DNA of 64,000 bases from Strigamia acuminata. Taxonomy: Eukaryota; Arthropoda; Chilopoda; Geophilomorpha; Linotaeniidae. The notes beneath the pieces were generated by a model. That model worked only from the letters and a program-made list of their open reading frames with translations. It searched no databases and was not told the origin of the DNA. The stretch lies in assembly GCA_949358305.1 (NCBI GenBank), contig OX442322.1, positions 8,432,001 to 8,496,000 of the forward strand. The letters are read 5' to 3'. Numbering within the stretch: position 1 is the first letter of the stretch; each line of letters opens with the position of its first letter. This document shows positions 30,691 through 42,306 of the stretch, piece by piece. Both the position numbers and the translations under genes were made by a program.

Positions 30691-33600
30691 ATGGAGAGAG
30701 ATAGCACAACAGAGCCAACAATGCGTGATCTGCTCACTGAGGAGCAGATTGAAACAATGAAACAACGTTGGGAATCGCAAGTTACAGCAATGAATCATCT
30801 GTTGTCTATATCGGAGAAGACAGCAGATCCAGGAGAACTGGAAGCGCTGGTGCAAACTGCGAACCCAAAAGAGACACGGATAGTAGGTGCTTTGAATGAA
30901 TTACAGAATTATTCCGACCACCAATTTTATCTGGAATGCATTGACAAGCTTGAGACTATGCAAGCTAGAGTGGATCTTCTTCGCAGGAGATACGAAATTT
31001 CCAAGCGATCAATTCCTACGTTGGGAGGAAGATTAAATACGTCTACAAGCTTCAATGCAAACACATCTATGAATGCGACAGCCTCGTTTAGAAAAAATTC
31101 GAAGCTGCCCAAACTGGAATCCGTAAAATTCGACGGAGATATTCTGAAGTACAAAACGTTCAAAAGCAACTTCGAGACCTCCGTACACAAGGATCCAGAC
31201 CTGAGTAACGTTGAGAAACTACAATACTTGCAGACCATGTGCATTGGTGAGGCAGCGACTCTCATCTCCACCTTCCCTTTGATCGAGGAATCATATGACT
31301 TAGCCAGAGAGGAACTAGACAGAAACTATGGTGATGAGGATGCCCAGCAAACTGCACTAATCAAATCCATTAGAGACTTAAAAACAATTTCCAGTGTATA
31401 TCCAACCAAAGCGATAAAAGCAAACTTGACGAAAATTTCTGCGACAATAAGACTGCTCGAGCAATTAAAGATTCCAATTCAAACTTCCGGAGCTTTCTTA
31501 TTGCCCGACATAATTAGCAAGTTTCCGAATTCCATGGCATTGAGGTTCTACCAGGTTCACGGAATGCAAAACAAGAATATCGTGACATTGCTCAATTTCT
31601 TTTTGAATGAAGTTGCAATGGCTGAGAGAACTGAAAACGTTTCTTCCTCTGAAAAATCGAAAAAAGAAAAGAATGAGAAGTCTGAAGCTGAGAAACAGAA
31701 AGCTAAGGGTTCAATGACCACGTGTGCAGCCACTCAAGACGCCAAGCAGTCTACAAGTGCAAAGACAAAGAGTGAACCTAAATCGGACAACAAAAGTGCG
31801 CCTTCAAAGACTGTAAAGTGCATTTTTTGTGACGACAATCATCTGAATGGATCGTGCGGAAAGGAGTACGAAATCAATGCAAAAATCGAAATAGTTAAGA
31901 AAAACAGACTTTGTTTTAACTGTTTCAGAACTGGACATAGAGTCGGTGATTGCAAAGTCAAATTTTCCTGCAAGCATTGCGGTGGGAGACATCATTCCAC
32001 CATTTGCAAAAAACAAGAAGTGAAGAATTCTCCAAGCAATGTAGAGAAGCCGAAGGAGCCACAAGTGACGACCCACGTCTCATGTGCCATCTCCACGACC
32101 CTTCAATTAATGATTTTCACCGCGGATTTAAAAACGAAGTCTGGTGGATTTCATCATATTCGTGGCATGATTGATCCGGGCAGCCATAGGTCATTTATTA
32201 CCACTGCATTGGTCAACCGTCTCAAGTTGAGGAAATGTGGAAGTATATCGGCGACCACTCAAAGATTTAATGACTCTACGCCAGCAGAAATAGACTACGA
32301 TGTTTTCAACATAAATCTCAAGTCAAAACATGATGAACAAGATATCAAGTTGACCATGTTATCCGTTGAAAACCTTCCGAGAGTGCAAGGAATCTTGAAT
32401 CCTTCTGTCATAGAAAAGGTGAAGAAACTGAAAATGGAGTTAGCCGAAGATTTGCCAGCAACGACTGCCAATGTTGACCTCCTGTTAGGAGTTGACGTTT
32501 GGTGGAAAATTGTGAAAGAAGGTCGCAAGAAGATTAATGAAGATCTTGGACTTATCAACACGTTGTTCGGATGGGTACTTTCCGGTGCAGCTGGAAATAC
32601 CAGCCTGTTTGAAGAGGAAGCCGATCTTACATCGTGTTGCAATACCTGCCAGATCGATATTAATCAGAAGCTGGACAAATTGTGGAATCTGGAAGCGATA
32701 GGAATAAATTCTGGAGAAAAAGAATCTGACTTTACCAGAGACAGATTTGAAAAGACAACCCAGCGAATGGATGACGGAAGATATGAAGTCTTGTTGCCAT
32801 TCAACGGTTTAGAAGAGGATTTGGACTCTAATTGGGAAAAATCGATAAACCAATTGGCAAATACTCTCAAACGAATAGACACGAATGAAGATCTCAAGAA
32901 GAGGTATGATGAGGCAATAATGCAATACGTTGTAGAGGAACATGCCGAAGAGGTTCCCAAAGAAGAACGTTTTTTGAGAAAAGGCATCTATAATATTCCT
33001 CACCACCCTGTTGTGAAAGAGGACCGGGATACGACAAAATTTAGGATCGTGTTCAACGCATCGTCTGCCAAAAAAGGAAAACTTTCGTTGAATGAGTGCT
33101 TGTACCCTGGCCCATCTTTAAATCCAGACTTAATTCTTGTGTTGGTGAGATTTAGACTATATTGCATCCCTGTAATAGCAGACATTAAGCAGGCTTTCCT
33201 TCAGGTTTTGATTAACCCTACACATAGGAATTTCTTACGTTTCTTATGGGTTACTCGTGACTATTTCAAACAACCGTATTCGTGGCAAAACCTGTGGAAT
33301 AACATACTAATTCTGAGGATGATTGTCGTACCATTTGGGGTAATATCTTCTCCATTTCTCCTTTGTGCTACGATACGAAAACAAGCGAAACAATTTGAAG
33401 AAACTCATCCTAAAGAAGTAGATGCTTTAGATAGCGGAATCTTTATGGATGATTTGACTTCTGGAGGAGATTTCACCGCCGATACAACGACACATGCAGA
33501 GAATTTGAAGATGATTCTAGACGACGGGAAACTTCCCCTTGTTAAATGGGCAACCGCTAGCAGAACCGTCTTTGAAAATCTTCAATCAAAAAATTTTCAC

Positions 33601-35763
33601 ATGAGAGGTGAGAATTTTGACGACCTTCAAATCATCAAGATGTTGGGAATCTTATGGAATACACAAGACGACATGATTATGTTTAAAATCCCGAAGTTAG
33701 AGAAAATTCCCACAACGAAACGCGAAGTGGTCTCATTTATGGCATCCATATTTGATCCGATGGGTCTCATTTCACCTGTCGTTCTTCGAATGAAACTGCT
33801 TGTTCAAGCTATCTGGGCTCGAACAAAAAATTGGGACGAAGTGATTCTTGACTCCGAGAAAAAAGAAGTCGAAGAATTTAATCTCGACATACAGAAGTTG
33901 AAGGAATTAAAAGTTCAACGTTGGCTACAGACTTATTCAGGTCAGGACATAACATTGGAAGTTTTCTGCGATGCCAGTATGAAAGCATTTGGCTGTTCAA
34001 TTTTTGTCGTCAATGTGGATGGCAAAAGAACTTTACTGTTGAGCAAATGCCGTATTGCGCCAGCCAAGAAAATTACGCTTCCTCGACTTGAATTAACTGC
34101 AGCATTGGTAGGAGTAAGAATGACAAAGTATCTGCTTGAGAATTTTCTTCCTGGTTATCCAGTCACTGAAGTGCGATACTACTCGGACTCCACCATTACT
34201 TTAGCCTGGATCAATTCCGATAAAAATGTGTGGAAGCCATACGTCTCGAACCGTGTTCAAGAAATTACTTCTTCAACCAAGCCCGAACAATGGTCCCACG
34301 TACCAACGGAATTTAACCCAGCTGATTTGTTAACTCGACCACAGAACTCAAAAACATTAATGAACAATAAGCTTTGGTGGTTCGGAGTTGATGTTTCAAA
34401 ACTAGAGAAAAAGGAAGTTATACAAGAAAATCTTTCAGAAGAGGAACGAAAAATCATTGTGATGACTATTCAAGTTAAAGAAAGCTTTATTGGTCAATTC
34501 TTCAAACGTTTCCGTGATTACAACCGACTTTTAGGAGTTTTTTCTTATATTTTGAGGTGGAAAAACAAACTTTTGCGCGGTGAGCCTCTCTCGCCACTCG
34601 AGTTAGAGACGAACCAATTGAAGATCCTGCATTTTTCGCAGAAACTGCATTTTTCTGAGGAACTTGAGGATGTGAAAAACAAACGAGAACTGAGTAAACA
34701 TTCCACCCTACGAAATTTCGAGCTTTTCATTGACGAGGACGGATTACTTCGACTTCGTAGTCGCTTGAAAAAATCTTTATTGACTTTTGATGAGGTTTAT
34801 CCAATTATTCTACCTTACGATAGTTGGTTAACAAGATTGTTGATCAAAAAAGTGCATCTGGAACTATTTCATGGTGACCATCTTGGGCCAATTTACGTCG
34901 GAACTAACAAGAAAGAACGCAAAAAGATTTATATTCTTTTATTCACATGTATGGTGACCCGATCCCTACATTTAGAGGTTTCCGATGACCTTTCTGTTCA
35001 AAAGTTTCTACTTGCAATGAGACGATTCAGAGCACGTTTTGGCTATCCTGCTAAAATATTCTCCGATAATAGCAAAACCTTCGAGCGCGGCAGCGTGGAG
35101 TTACAATCGTGGGGAAAACTAATTGGACACAAGGACATACAGACTTTCCTATCTGAAAAAAGAGTGATTTGGACTTTTATCCCACCACTGTCCCCCTGGA
35201 TGGGCGGGGCATGGGAACGCCTCGTCCGGTCAGTTAAGGATAAACTTCGAAAAACATTACTTCGCTATACAGTTGACTTGGAAACTCTCCAAACTTTGGC
35301 TTTAGAAATTAGTTCAGTGTTAAATTCAAGACCCTTATCTTACGTCCCAGACAGTGTTGATGGTGGTAGAATTTTGGCACCTGAAAACTTTTTAACAGGA
35401 GGCATGCCAAAGTACTTAATAAACAAAAAACTTAGTGCGATTAAAAAATCAGATTTGAGAAAACTTGATACAAAACGACGAAAATTTATATGGGATTTCT
35501 GGCAGATCTGGAAACAGAGTTATCTCATGCAATTGAGAAACTTTTACGAAACCAAAGGTGATAAGTTCTTCAAAAATCCTAAAGTGGATCAAATTGTGCT
35601 ACTAGAAAAAATAGGAACAAATCCCTATTTTTGGCCCCTTGCCAGGATAAAAGAAATTTTTCCCGGTGATGATGGTCTTATCAGAATTGTCAAAGTAGTG
35701 TTACCCGATGGAAGAGAGTTAAAAAGATCAGTGAAACATGTGAGAGCTCTTGAACTAGAGTGA
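30691..35763 (+). CDS. gag-pol: Gag-Pol of B2, 1690 aa, integrase zinc region deleted
   Basis: It is the same as B apart from a few substitutions and a 63-residue in-frame loss at about 34874-34877. There F-H-G-D joins H-L-G-P, which removes the second half of the zinc region with its C-A-I-C pair. The first catalytic Asp (G-I-D-H in B) appears to be kept by the joining G-D-H. Gag, protease (D-P-G-S), RT (F-M-D-D near 33442-33453) and RNase H look intact. The integrase would probably not act normally, because this zinc region is needed for its folding and multimer formation. Particles and RT could still be made. ATG 30691 was chosen as for B. Confidence 0.92.
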   Translation: MERDSTTEPTMRDLLTEEQIETMKQRWESQVTAMNHLLSISEKTADPGELEALVQTANPKETRIVGALNELQNYSDHQFYLECIDKLETMQARVDLLRRRYEISKRSIPTLGGRLNTSTSFNANTSMNATASFRKNSKLPKLESVKFDGDILKYKTFKSNFETSVHKDPDLSNVEKLQYLQTMCIGEAATLISTFPLIEESYDLAREELDRNYGDEDAQQTALIKSIRDLKTISSVYPTKAIKANLTKISATIRLLEQLKIPIQTSGAFLLPDIISKFPNSMALRFYQVHGMQNKNIVTLLNFFLNEVAMAERTENVSSSEKSKKEKNEKSEAEKQKAKGSMTTCAATQDAKQSTSAKTKSEPKSDNKSAPSKTVKCIFCDDNHLNGSCGKEYEINAKIEIVKKNRLCFNCFRTGHRVGDCKVKFSCKHCGGRHHSTICKKQEVKNSPSNVEKPKEPQVTTHVSCAISTTLQLMIFTADLKTKSGGFHHIRGMIDPGSHRSFITTALVNRLKLRKCGSISATTQRFNDSTPAEIDYDVFNINLKSKHDEQDIKLTMLSVENLPRVQGILNPSVIEKVKKLKMELAEDLPATTANVDLLLGVDVWWKIVKEGRKKINEDLGLINTLFGWVLSGAAGNTSLFEEEADLTSCCNTCQIDINQKLDKLWNLEAIGINSGEKESDFTRDRFEKTTQRMDDGRYEVLLPFNGLEEDLDSNWEKSINQLANTLKRIDTNEDLKKRYDEAIMQYVVEEHAEEVPKEERFLRKGIYNIPHHPVVKEDRDTTKFRIVFNASSAKKGKLSLNECLYPGPSLNPDLILVLVRFRLYCIPVIADIKQAFLQVLINPTHRNFLRFLWVTRDYFKQPYSWQNLWNNILILRMIVVPFGVISSPFLLCATIRKQAKQFEETHPKEVDALDSGIFMDDLTSGGDFTADTTTHAENLKMILDDGKLPLVKWATASRTVFENLQSKNFHMRGENFDDLQIIKMLGILWNTQDDMIMFKIPKLEKIPTTKREVVSFMASIFDPMGLISPVVLRMKLLVQAIWARTKNWDEVILDSEKKEVEEFNLDIQKLKELKVQRWLQTYSGQDITLEVFCDASMKAFGCSIFVVNVDGKRTLLLSKCRIAPAKKITLPRLELTAALVGVRMTKYLLENFLPGYPVTEVRYYSDSTITLAWINSDKNVWKPYVSNRVQEITSSTKPEQWSHVPTEFNPADLLTRPQNSKTLMNNKLWWFGVDVSKLEKKEVIQENLSEEERKIIVMTIQVKESFIGQFFKRFRDYNRLLGVFSYILRWKNKLLRGEPLSPLELETNQLKILHFSQKLHFSEELEDVKNKRELSKHSTLRNFELFIDEDGLLRLRSRLKKSLLTFDEVYPIILPYDSWLTRLLIKKVHLELFHGDHLGPIYVGTNKKERKKIYILLFTCMVTRSLHLEVSDDLSVQKFLLAMRRFRARFGYPAKIFSDNSKTFERGSVELQSWGKLIGHKDIQTFLSEKRVIWTFIPPLSPWMGGAWERLVRSVKDKLRKTLLRYTVDLETLQTLALEISSVLNSRPLSYVPDSVDGGRILAPENFLTGGMPKYLINKKLSAIKKSDLRKLDTKRRKFIWDFWQIWKQSYLMQLRNFYETKGDKFFKNPKVDQIVLLEKIGTNPYFWPLARIKEIFPGDDGLIRIVKVVLPDGRELKRSVKHVRALELE

Positions 35764-35818
35764 CTAATAAGACTTTGTGTGTGGTTCTCTCTTCTCTCTC
35801 CTTTCGCCGGCAATTCTC

Positions 35819-37459
35819 TGTTGCAACCTGTTGCAAACAGAGTGGAATATAAATTGATACTGCTTTTTATTTGCCATTTTATTGTCCTATTAAATATTCA
35901 AAGTGTTGTTAAATTTTGCTTCTAATAGTTTGACTTACATTTCAGGTGTTTTTTGTGTCATATTAAAGCTTTTAGTTCATTATTTTCTTATATTGTCATG
36001 AATTTTGGGTATTGTGTGTTTAAATAGACTTATTCTAGTGTGTTTTATTTTGCATAACATTTTAATCTTATTTTACAGGATTTTTTGCATTATTAAAACT
36101 ATTAAAGTGTTTTATGATACTGTTGTTTATTAAAATATGATATTTCATTGTCTATTGCATTCATTTCAAGTGTTATTTATAAGAATTTGTCTTATATTAT
36201 CAATTCCTATTCATTTTGTGTGTTTCCGTGTGAAATTGGGTGCATCCGTCGTCAAACAGTTCACTAGTGTAATTGGAGTGACGTCATATTTCGAAATCTA
36301 GTTCGGTTTTGACTCCAACTTCTAACCTTTCGTTTTCATTGAATTCTTGTCGTTAGAATTGATCCTAAGATTGTTTTAGACTAATTCAGGGGTGATCTGT
36401 CGATCTGTGCACTTAGTTTCTTTCCCGGAGCAGCCGTTTTGTCTGTACGAACGATCGTGACGGACCTCGCATGTGCGTTGCCGTCCGCGATCGTTTCTTT
36501 TCTTTCAAGACTAATTTTCATGTGTATTCTTATTAAAAGTGCTTTATTTTGAAGGAAATTACTTTTCCTAAGTGTATTTATTAGTAACATTACCTAGTAT
36601 TTGCTATATTCTTGTGTCAGAATTCAAATGTCGTGTTTTGCCGCTCTTATTGAGTTGTACGGGCGCCATGTTGGATTTATTCGCTAATTTCGTTATTAAA
36701 TCGATTCTATTGTATTATTAATACTTGTTTTGCATTTACTATTTCATTTCATTGTATTTTAGTGCATATTATTTACCATTTCAGTGATTTTGTGAGGTTT
36801 TAAATTCAAATCTTTGCATTACGTAACTTTGCTGTATTCTGATTGGCTGAGCCGATCGTCTGCTTCCCGATCGATTCTTTCTGTATTTTCTCATTGTTTT
36901 AAGTGTTTTTGAGCATTGTTACCATTTACTTTTATGTTCCTGACATCTTTGTGGTCATTTTGACATATTGCAATTTGATTTTAATGCATTTTTGAGCAAT
37001 CGCTCACTTCAATGTATTTCATTTTTCTCTGTTGTCATAGCAACGGAATTTCTCAATTGTGTTTTTTACCTTGGCGCGTGCCGTGACCATTGTTTTGCAC
37101 GTGCATTTTCTTTGTTAGCCAACGTACATTCGTGTATTTGGTCAGTTATCATTCTACTTCCGAATAAATAAGTTGTTTTATGTTATCTCCTGGAGTTTTT
37201 ACTTTCGTCGCCATTACAATGTGTCGGGAGTAGCCAAACATTTTCCCAGACTGGTCAATGGTTAAGCGGACACTTGGATACCATTCAACAGTAGTTTCTA
37301 CAGGGATTCCTTCATTCTCCAATGCATTTCGGGACAAATTAAATCTGTTTCCACACGGTATACGTACTAACCTCACTGTACGATCGTTTGAGTGGATTGG
37401 CGGGAGATTCAAAACGCCATGGCTCAGTTCTTTTCTGTCCTGTGTGATTGACCGCTACA
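35819..37459 (+). repeat. 3' LTR of B2 (1641 bp)
   Basis: Full-length B-type LTR with one T less in a T-run near 36080. It is preceded by the same TTTCGCCGGCAATT block as in B and followed by GGCA. Confidence 0.94.
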
Positions 37460-37883
37460 GGCATAACCAGGGGAGATTTAGATTTTTTGAAGCTAGTTAC
37501 TGGTCAGTCTCTCATTGCAAGGGCTGTCAGTCATTAACGTTAAAATTTAATAGTGATTTTCGTGCGAATTTCGTTCCAAACGAATCGCCGAAAATATTTC
37601 AAACTTGTGTAGGACTTTTTGAGTCACGTTTTTCATACGTGATCAAGGTCGCTCGTTTGTTTTGGCATCCTTGATTGTCAAAACACTCGATATTCTTGTG
37701 CATTTTCAATTGATTTTTTGTCATTTGGGCAATTAAACGTTGAAAAATTCTGTGTATTTTTTGGGGGATAAAATAACAAATTTTATTCTTTTAAAAAATT
37801 GAAAGCGAAGTGTTTTTTGTCAAACGAGATTTTATCTTCCTTTTCGCAATTTGCAGCCGTGAATTTGTGAGAGGAGAGAAAAC
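37460..37883 (+). other. Leader of element E, second part
   Basis: The sequence resumes after B2 with G-G-C-A and matches the last part of leader B (13000-13460) at moderate similarity, ending just before the Gag ATG. It has T-rich stretches and no gene. Confidence 0.7.
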
Positions 37884-38093
37884 ATGGCAGATCCTTCCGT
37901 GCAAAACATGATTACTCCAGAACAACTCGAAATTATGGAGACAAGATGGGAAGCGCTACTCACTTCACTCTCCGCTTTGCTGACTGTATCGGAGCAGACC
38001 AGCGACCCGGGAGAGTTGGAGGCGCTGCTATCTACAGCAAATATTCGAGAGACACGTGCACCGATCATTCATTACGACAGAACTTGTGCATAG
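37884..38093 (+). pseudogene. gag: Gag N-terminal remnant of element E
   Basis: ATG at 37884 starts a typical Gag N-terminus (E-Q-L-E-I-M-E-T-R-W-E, then D-P-G-E-L-E-A-L). After about 57 residues it runs into sequence that in relatives lies just behind the protease Asp, but in the wrong frame, and stops at 38093. Most of Gag, all zinc knuckles and the protease active site are deleted. Confidence 0.85.
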
Positions 38094-40128
38094 ACTGAAA
38101 TTGACAAAGTGCGGCAGTATTTCTGCAACCACGCAACGGTTCAACGACTCAAAGCCTGCTGCCACAGACTATGACGTGTTTAATGTTATTTTGCAAAGCA
38201 AGAATGACAATCAGGACTTGAAATTGTCGATGCTTTCAGTTGAGAATTTGCCAAAAGTACAGGGCATTTTAAATGCGTCGGTAATAGACAAAGTGAAAAA
38301 ATTGAATCTGGAACTTGCTGAAGACCTACCCGCAAAGACTTCCCAAATAGACATTCTTTTAGGAGTCGACGTGTGGTGGAAGGTCGTTAAGGATGGCAAG
38401 AAAAAAGTCAACGCCGACCTTGGACTAATCAACACTTTATTTGGATGGGTTCTGACAGGAGCGGCAGGAAACACAGATTTGTTTGATGATGAAGCAGACT
38501 TAACCACGTGTTGCAACACTTGCAACGTTGACATAAATGAGAAGTTGGACAAATTGTGGAATTTGGAGGCAATTGGTATAAATGCTGGTGAAAAAGAATC
38601 CGATTTCACAAGAGATCGCTTTGAAGCCACAACGAAACGTCTTGACGACGGAAGATATGAAGTGATGCTTCCCTTTAATGGACAAGAAACTGACTTAGAA
38701 TCCAACTGGGAACTCGCCATGAACCAATTAGCCAACACGCTTAAACGAATCGATGCAAATGAGGACTATAAAAAACGTTACGACGACTCAATGTGGCAGT
38801 ACATCGAGGAAAATCACGCGGAGGAAGTCCCAAAAGAGGAACGTTTTCTCAAGAAGGGGATATATAATATACCTCACCACCCCGTCATAAAGGAGGATCG
38901 AGATACTTCCAAATTTAGAGTCGTGTTTAACGCGTCTTCATCCAAGAAGGGAAAACTTTCCCTCAATGACTGTTTATTTCCGGGACCTTCCCTCAACCCT
39001 GACTTAATTCTTGTTGTTGTGAGATTTCGTCTATATTGCATCCCGATAATAGCGGATATCAAGCAGGCATTTCTGCAGGTTATGATCAACCCGACTCAAA
39101 GAAACTTTTTACGCTTTCTGTGGGTGGCTCGTGATTATTTTAAGCAGCCTTATTCGTGGCAAAACCTGTTTAACAACATTATGATCCTGAGAATGATCGT
39201 CGTGCCCTTTGGTGTTATTTCCTCACCATTCCTCCTATGCGCCACCATTCGAAAACATGCAAAACAATTCGAGAAAACACACGCAAAAGAAGTTGATGCG
39301 CTAGATGATGGAATTTTTATGGATGACTTAACATCTGGAGGAGATTTTCCAGCCGACACGACGACACATTGCGAGAGATTAAAAATGATTTTAGACAGCG
39401 GAAAACTTCCCCTTGTGAAGTGGGCGACTTGCAGTAAAGACGTCTTCGAGAACTTGAAAAAAGAGGGATTCCACATGCGGGGCGAGGAATTTTCTAGTCT
39501 TGGAATCATTAAAATGCTCGGCATACTGTGGGACACAGAAAAGGACATGATAATGTTTAAAATACCGAAAATTGAAAAAATTCCGATTACAAAGCGAGAA
39601 GTTGTCTCATTTTTAGCTTCAATTTTTGATCCCATGGGACTCTTGGCTCCTGTGATTCTGCAAATGAAATTGCTCATTCAAGCGATCTGGGCTCGGACGA
39701 AAAAATGGGATGAAAAGATTCTTGATTCAGAGAAAAAAGAAATTGAAGAATGGAATTCCGACATCCAACAACTCAAGGAACTAAAAGTTCAACGTTGGTT
39801 AAATACTTATTCAGGTCAGGAAATAACCCTAGAAGTTTTTTGTGACGCCAGCACAAAAGCATTTGGCTGCACGATTTTTGTCGTCAACGTGGAGGGCAAA
39901 AGAACATTGTTGTTAAGTAAATGCCGAATTGCGCCGGCCAAAAAGGTTACTCTTCCTCGACTCGAATTAACAGCAGCAGTGGTTGGAGTCAGAATGACAA
40001 AATATCTGCTCGAGAACTTTCTTCCTGGATACCCCGTCACTGAAGTTCGTTACTACTCGGACTCCACTATCACACTCGCCTGGATTAATTCTGAAAAAAA
40101 TGCATGGAAACCGTATGTCTCAAACCGT
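38057..40128 (+). pseudogene. pol: Pol of element E, first part (linker, RT, RNase H)
   Basis: The frame begins at the deletion joint with H-R-S-F-I, just past the lost D-P-G-S, and continues through the linker, RT with F-M-D-D (near 39318-39329) and most of RNase H to Y-V-S-N-R, where T is inserted. It is nearly the same as pol of A. There is no start codon of its own in a plausible place and it is out of frame with the Gag remnant, so E could not make this protein normally. Confidence 0.88.
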
Positions 40129-41486
40129 TGTTGCTAGCAACATAAAGGAAAGCTGCTAAACGTCTTAAAAATTAGTCATCTGGAATTATTAAAAAGGGTT
40201 TTTAATATTTATCTTAGATTGGGAATTTAATTAGACACTTATTTGAATATAAGTCTTCTTTGAGTTAGTTTGAGTGAATTTCTCAGTACTGGTTGATCTG
40301 ACCGGATAAATCTGGGAAGAAAAGAGTTTTTACATTAGTTATTTATCCACTTAGAATTTATTTTCTATCTTGTTTACCTGTGTTATGCATGTTTTGATGT
40401 TTCCAAGTGTTTTCCTGTTTCCAGTCCACTACTGTCAATGTAGTGACAAGGTGTAATGATGCTCTCAGACAGCAAAAGGGTACTAGAATGAGAAATGTAT
40501 GTTATTATCAGTTTTAAGCTGTTCCAATCAATTTCTGTTTGTTTTCTGTATATTACTAACCAATTAAGCGTTTTGTTAACTTAGATTGTGTGTAGCCTGT
40601 CTAGTGAGCTAATTTCAAGCCTTTCTATCTTCCTGCAAGTGATCTCTGTTTACATTGTCGGCCATTACTGTGGGAGTGGTCTACTTGTATCTGTAAAGAG
40701 AGGAGAAAATGTTTAATCCCAAAGAGTTTTTGTGGGTTCTGATTAATGATTAATCACTTAATTATTATGCAATGTAAAAGTGTTAAGTTTAAGATTTATC
40801 TGTGTTGATTTATAACTTAACTTCTGCACTTACTGTAAAGTTGCCAGCTCATTGGTCTAAAATGTCTTTACTTATTCTTTTCTCTATTTTATGAGTTGTT
40901 CAGTGTGTTTTAGAGTGAATAATTTAGTTCTCAACGAGCATTGTGGTTAGAGACTGTTGTTAATGTATACTTTTGCATTTAATGTCAAATACTTGCTGTT
41001 AGGCTTATGTGTTTTCAACTATTAACTTCTACGGTAGTTTTGTTGTGCCAGCAGTACTTATTTCTCTTTACAAGCACTTAGAGACCTCTGTAACTTTAAG
41101 TGCAAGTGTCCTTATACAATGTGGAGATAGTTACACTTGTTGTTTCTTATTATTGTTAAAGTGTGACTTCTTTGTAATATCCTCGTGATTCAATTGTAGT
41201 AGTCTTGTTAAGAATTTAGAGAATAAAATGGTTGCTTTTTATTTCTCTCCAAGTCTCATTTCTCTATACAACCAGAAAGCAATGTGCAGTGAGTAGAAAA
41301 ATCCTCCTTCCTCCTCCTTGAACTCACCAGTGGCAGATCAACATGTGAAGCAGCAAGTTCAATTCCAGTGTTTGCATTTCTTCAAGTCTTTGGCCAACTT
41401 CTGTGTATCAATTTTAGCCAAGCAGCAGTCAAGTATTGCCGCCCCTCCTTCTGGCCTGGTTGTCGCCTGCGACCTTGCCAGAAACA
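40129..41486 (+). repeat. 5' LTR of element T (1358 bp)
   Basis: It starts with the palindrome TGTTGCTAGCAACA and ends ...TTGCCAGAAACA. CACTAC/GTAGTG arms form a small inverted repeat near 40430. AATAAA is at 41222-41227. Confidence 0.95.
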
Positions 41487-42306
41487 ATTTGGTACCGTGA
41501 ACCCAGGATTTCTTCCAGTTATCTCAGTGGACCTTCATGTGTGCTGCAAAATTCATCAGTGGGTTTTGTTCTCAAGCTGTGCAAAGCTTATATGTGTAAA
41601 GTGCCATTGAAGCTGTGCCACTACAGTGAAGTGTATGCTCTCGTCCGCCTTTCACAGGCATAAAAGTGGGTTTTTCAAGTTGGATTCTCAAATTGTCAAG
41701 ATGGTCAAGAGGTTTTTCAACTTGGATCAAGCAAGGCTTCGAGAGTACGAGCGATCCTGCACGACAATCAATTCCAAACACAACGCAATGTACATCCTAC
41801 AAGAAGATTTGAAGAAATAATTATTAACAATTATTATTTAAATAGAATAATATCCGAATTTGCTGCTGTAATCATTTCAAAGGAGTTTTTGATTAGAAAC
41901 TGGTGTAGTTGGGGGGAGAAGAAGTTTAAGTCTTAACAGTTTGAATAAATTCTCGATTCCAGTTTGTGGAATTTAGAGAATATCCAGTGAATTAGTGAAT
42001 AATACCAAGCTTTAGTGTTGGTATCCCAACTTAAAACGAGTATCTAGTCAGAAACTCAATTGTGAAAATAAGAGAATTGTCAATTACCTTTAATTATTGA
42101 ATTTTGGGGGTTAATTTGCCAATCCTGTTAACATCCCGTGTGTTTCAATCCTGTTAACAGTTTGTGGATATCCATCCTGTTTTTGTGTGTTCAGTAAATC
42201 CTAGAGTGTAAAAGAATTAGACAATTTCTTGTTAACCAATTTAGTCAGTTAAGTTGAGTTTGAATCCTGAACTGATCCTTGAATTCTTCATTTCTCGGTG
42301 AGGATT
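41487..42306 (+). other. Leader of element T
   Basis: It holds the primer site and the box CACAACGCAATG at 41779-41790. From 41820 to the ATG it is AT-rich with many short repeats of AATCCTGTTAACA type. The small open frames at 41318-41820 have no recognisable domain. Confidence 0.65.
41490..41510 (+). promoter_or_regulatory. Primer binding site of element T, tRNA-His type with changes
   Basis: TGGTACCGTGAACCCAGGAT begins three bases after the LTR end. It fits tRNA-His with G-to-A at position 5 and two extra bases in the middle. Confidence 0.65.

Larger units (their letters stand above)
28921..37459 (+). mobile_element. BEL/Pao element B2, second copy of B with three deletions
   Basis: It is flanked by GGCA at 28917-28920 and 37460-37463. 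The internal sequence is nearly identical to B, with an 838-bp deletion in the 5' LTR, a 189-bp in-frame deletion in integrase and one base less in the 3' LTR. A shared C-to-T in the X-box of both B2 LTRs shows that the LTRs derive from one template, so the 5' LTR deletion happened after insertion. Confidence 0.94.

Noticed and set aside
42298-42306. GTG at 42298 as start of the Gag-TK frame
   Set aside because: Animal translation normally starts at ATG, and ATG 42307 in the same frame gives a Gag N-terminus like its relatives.
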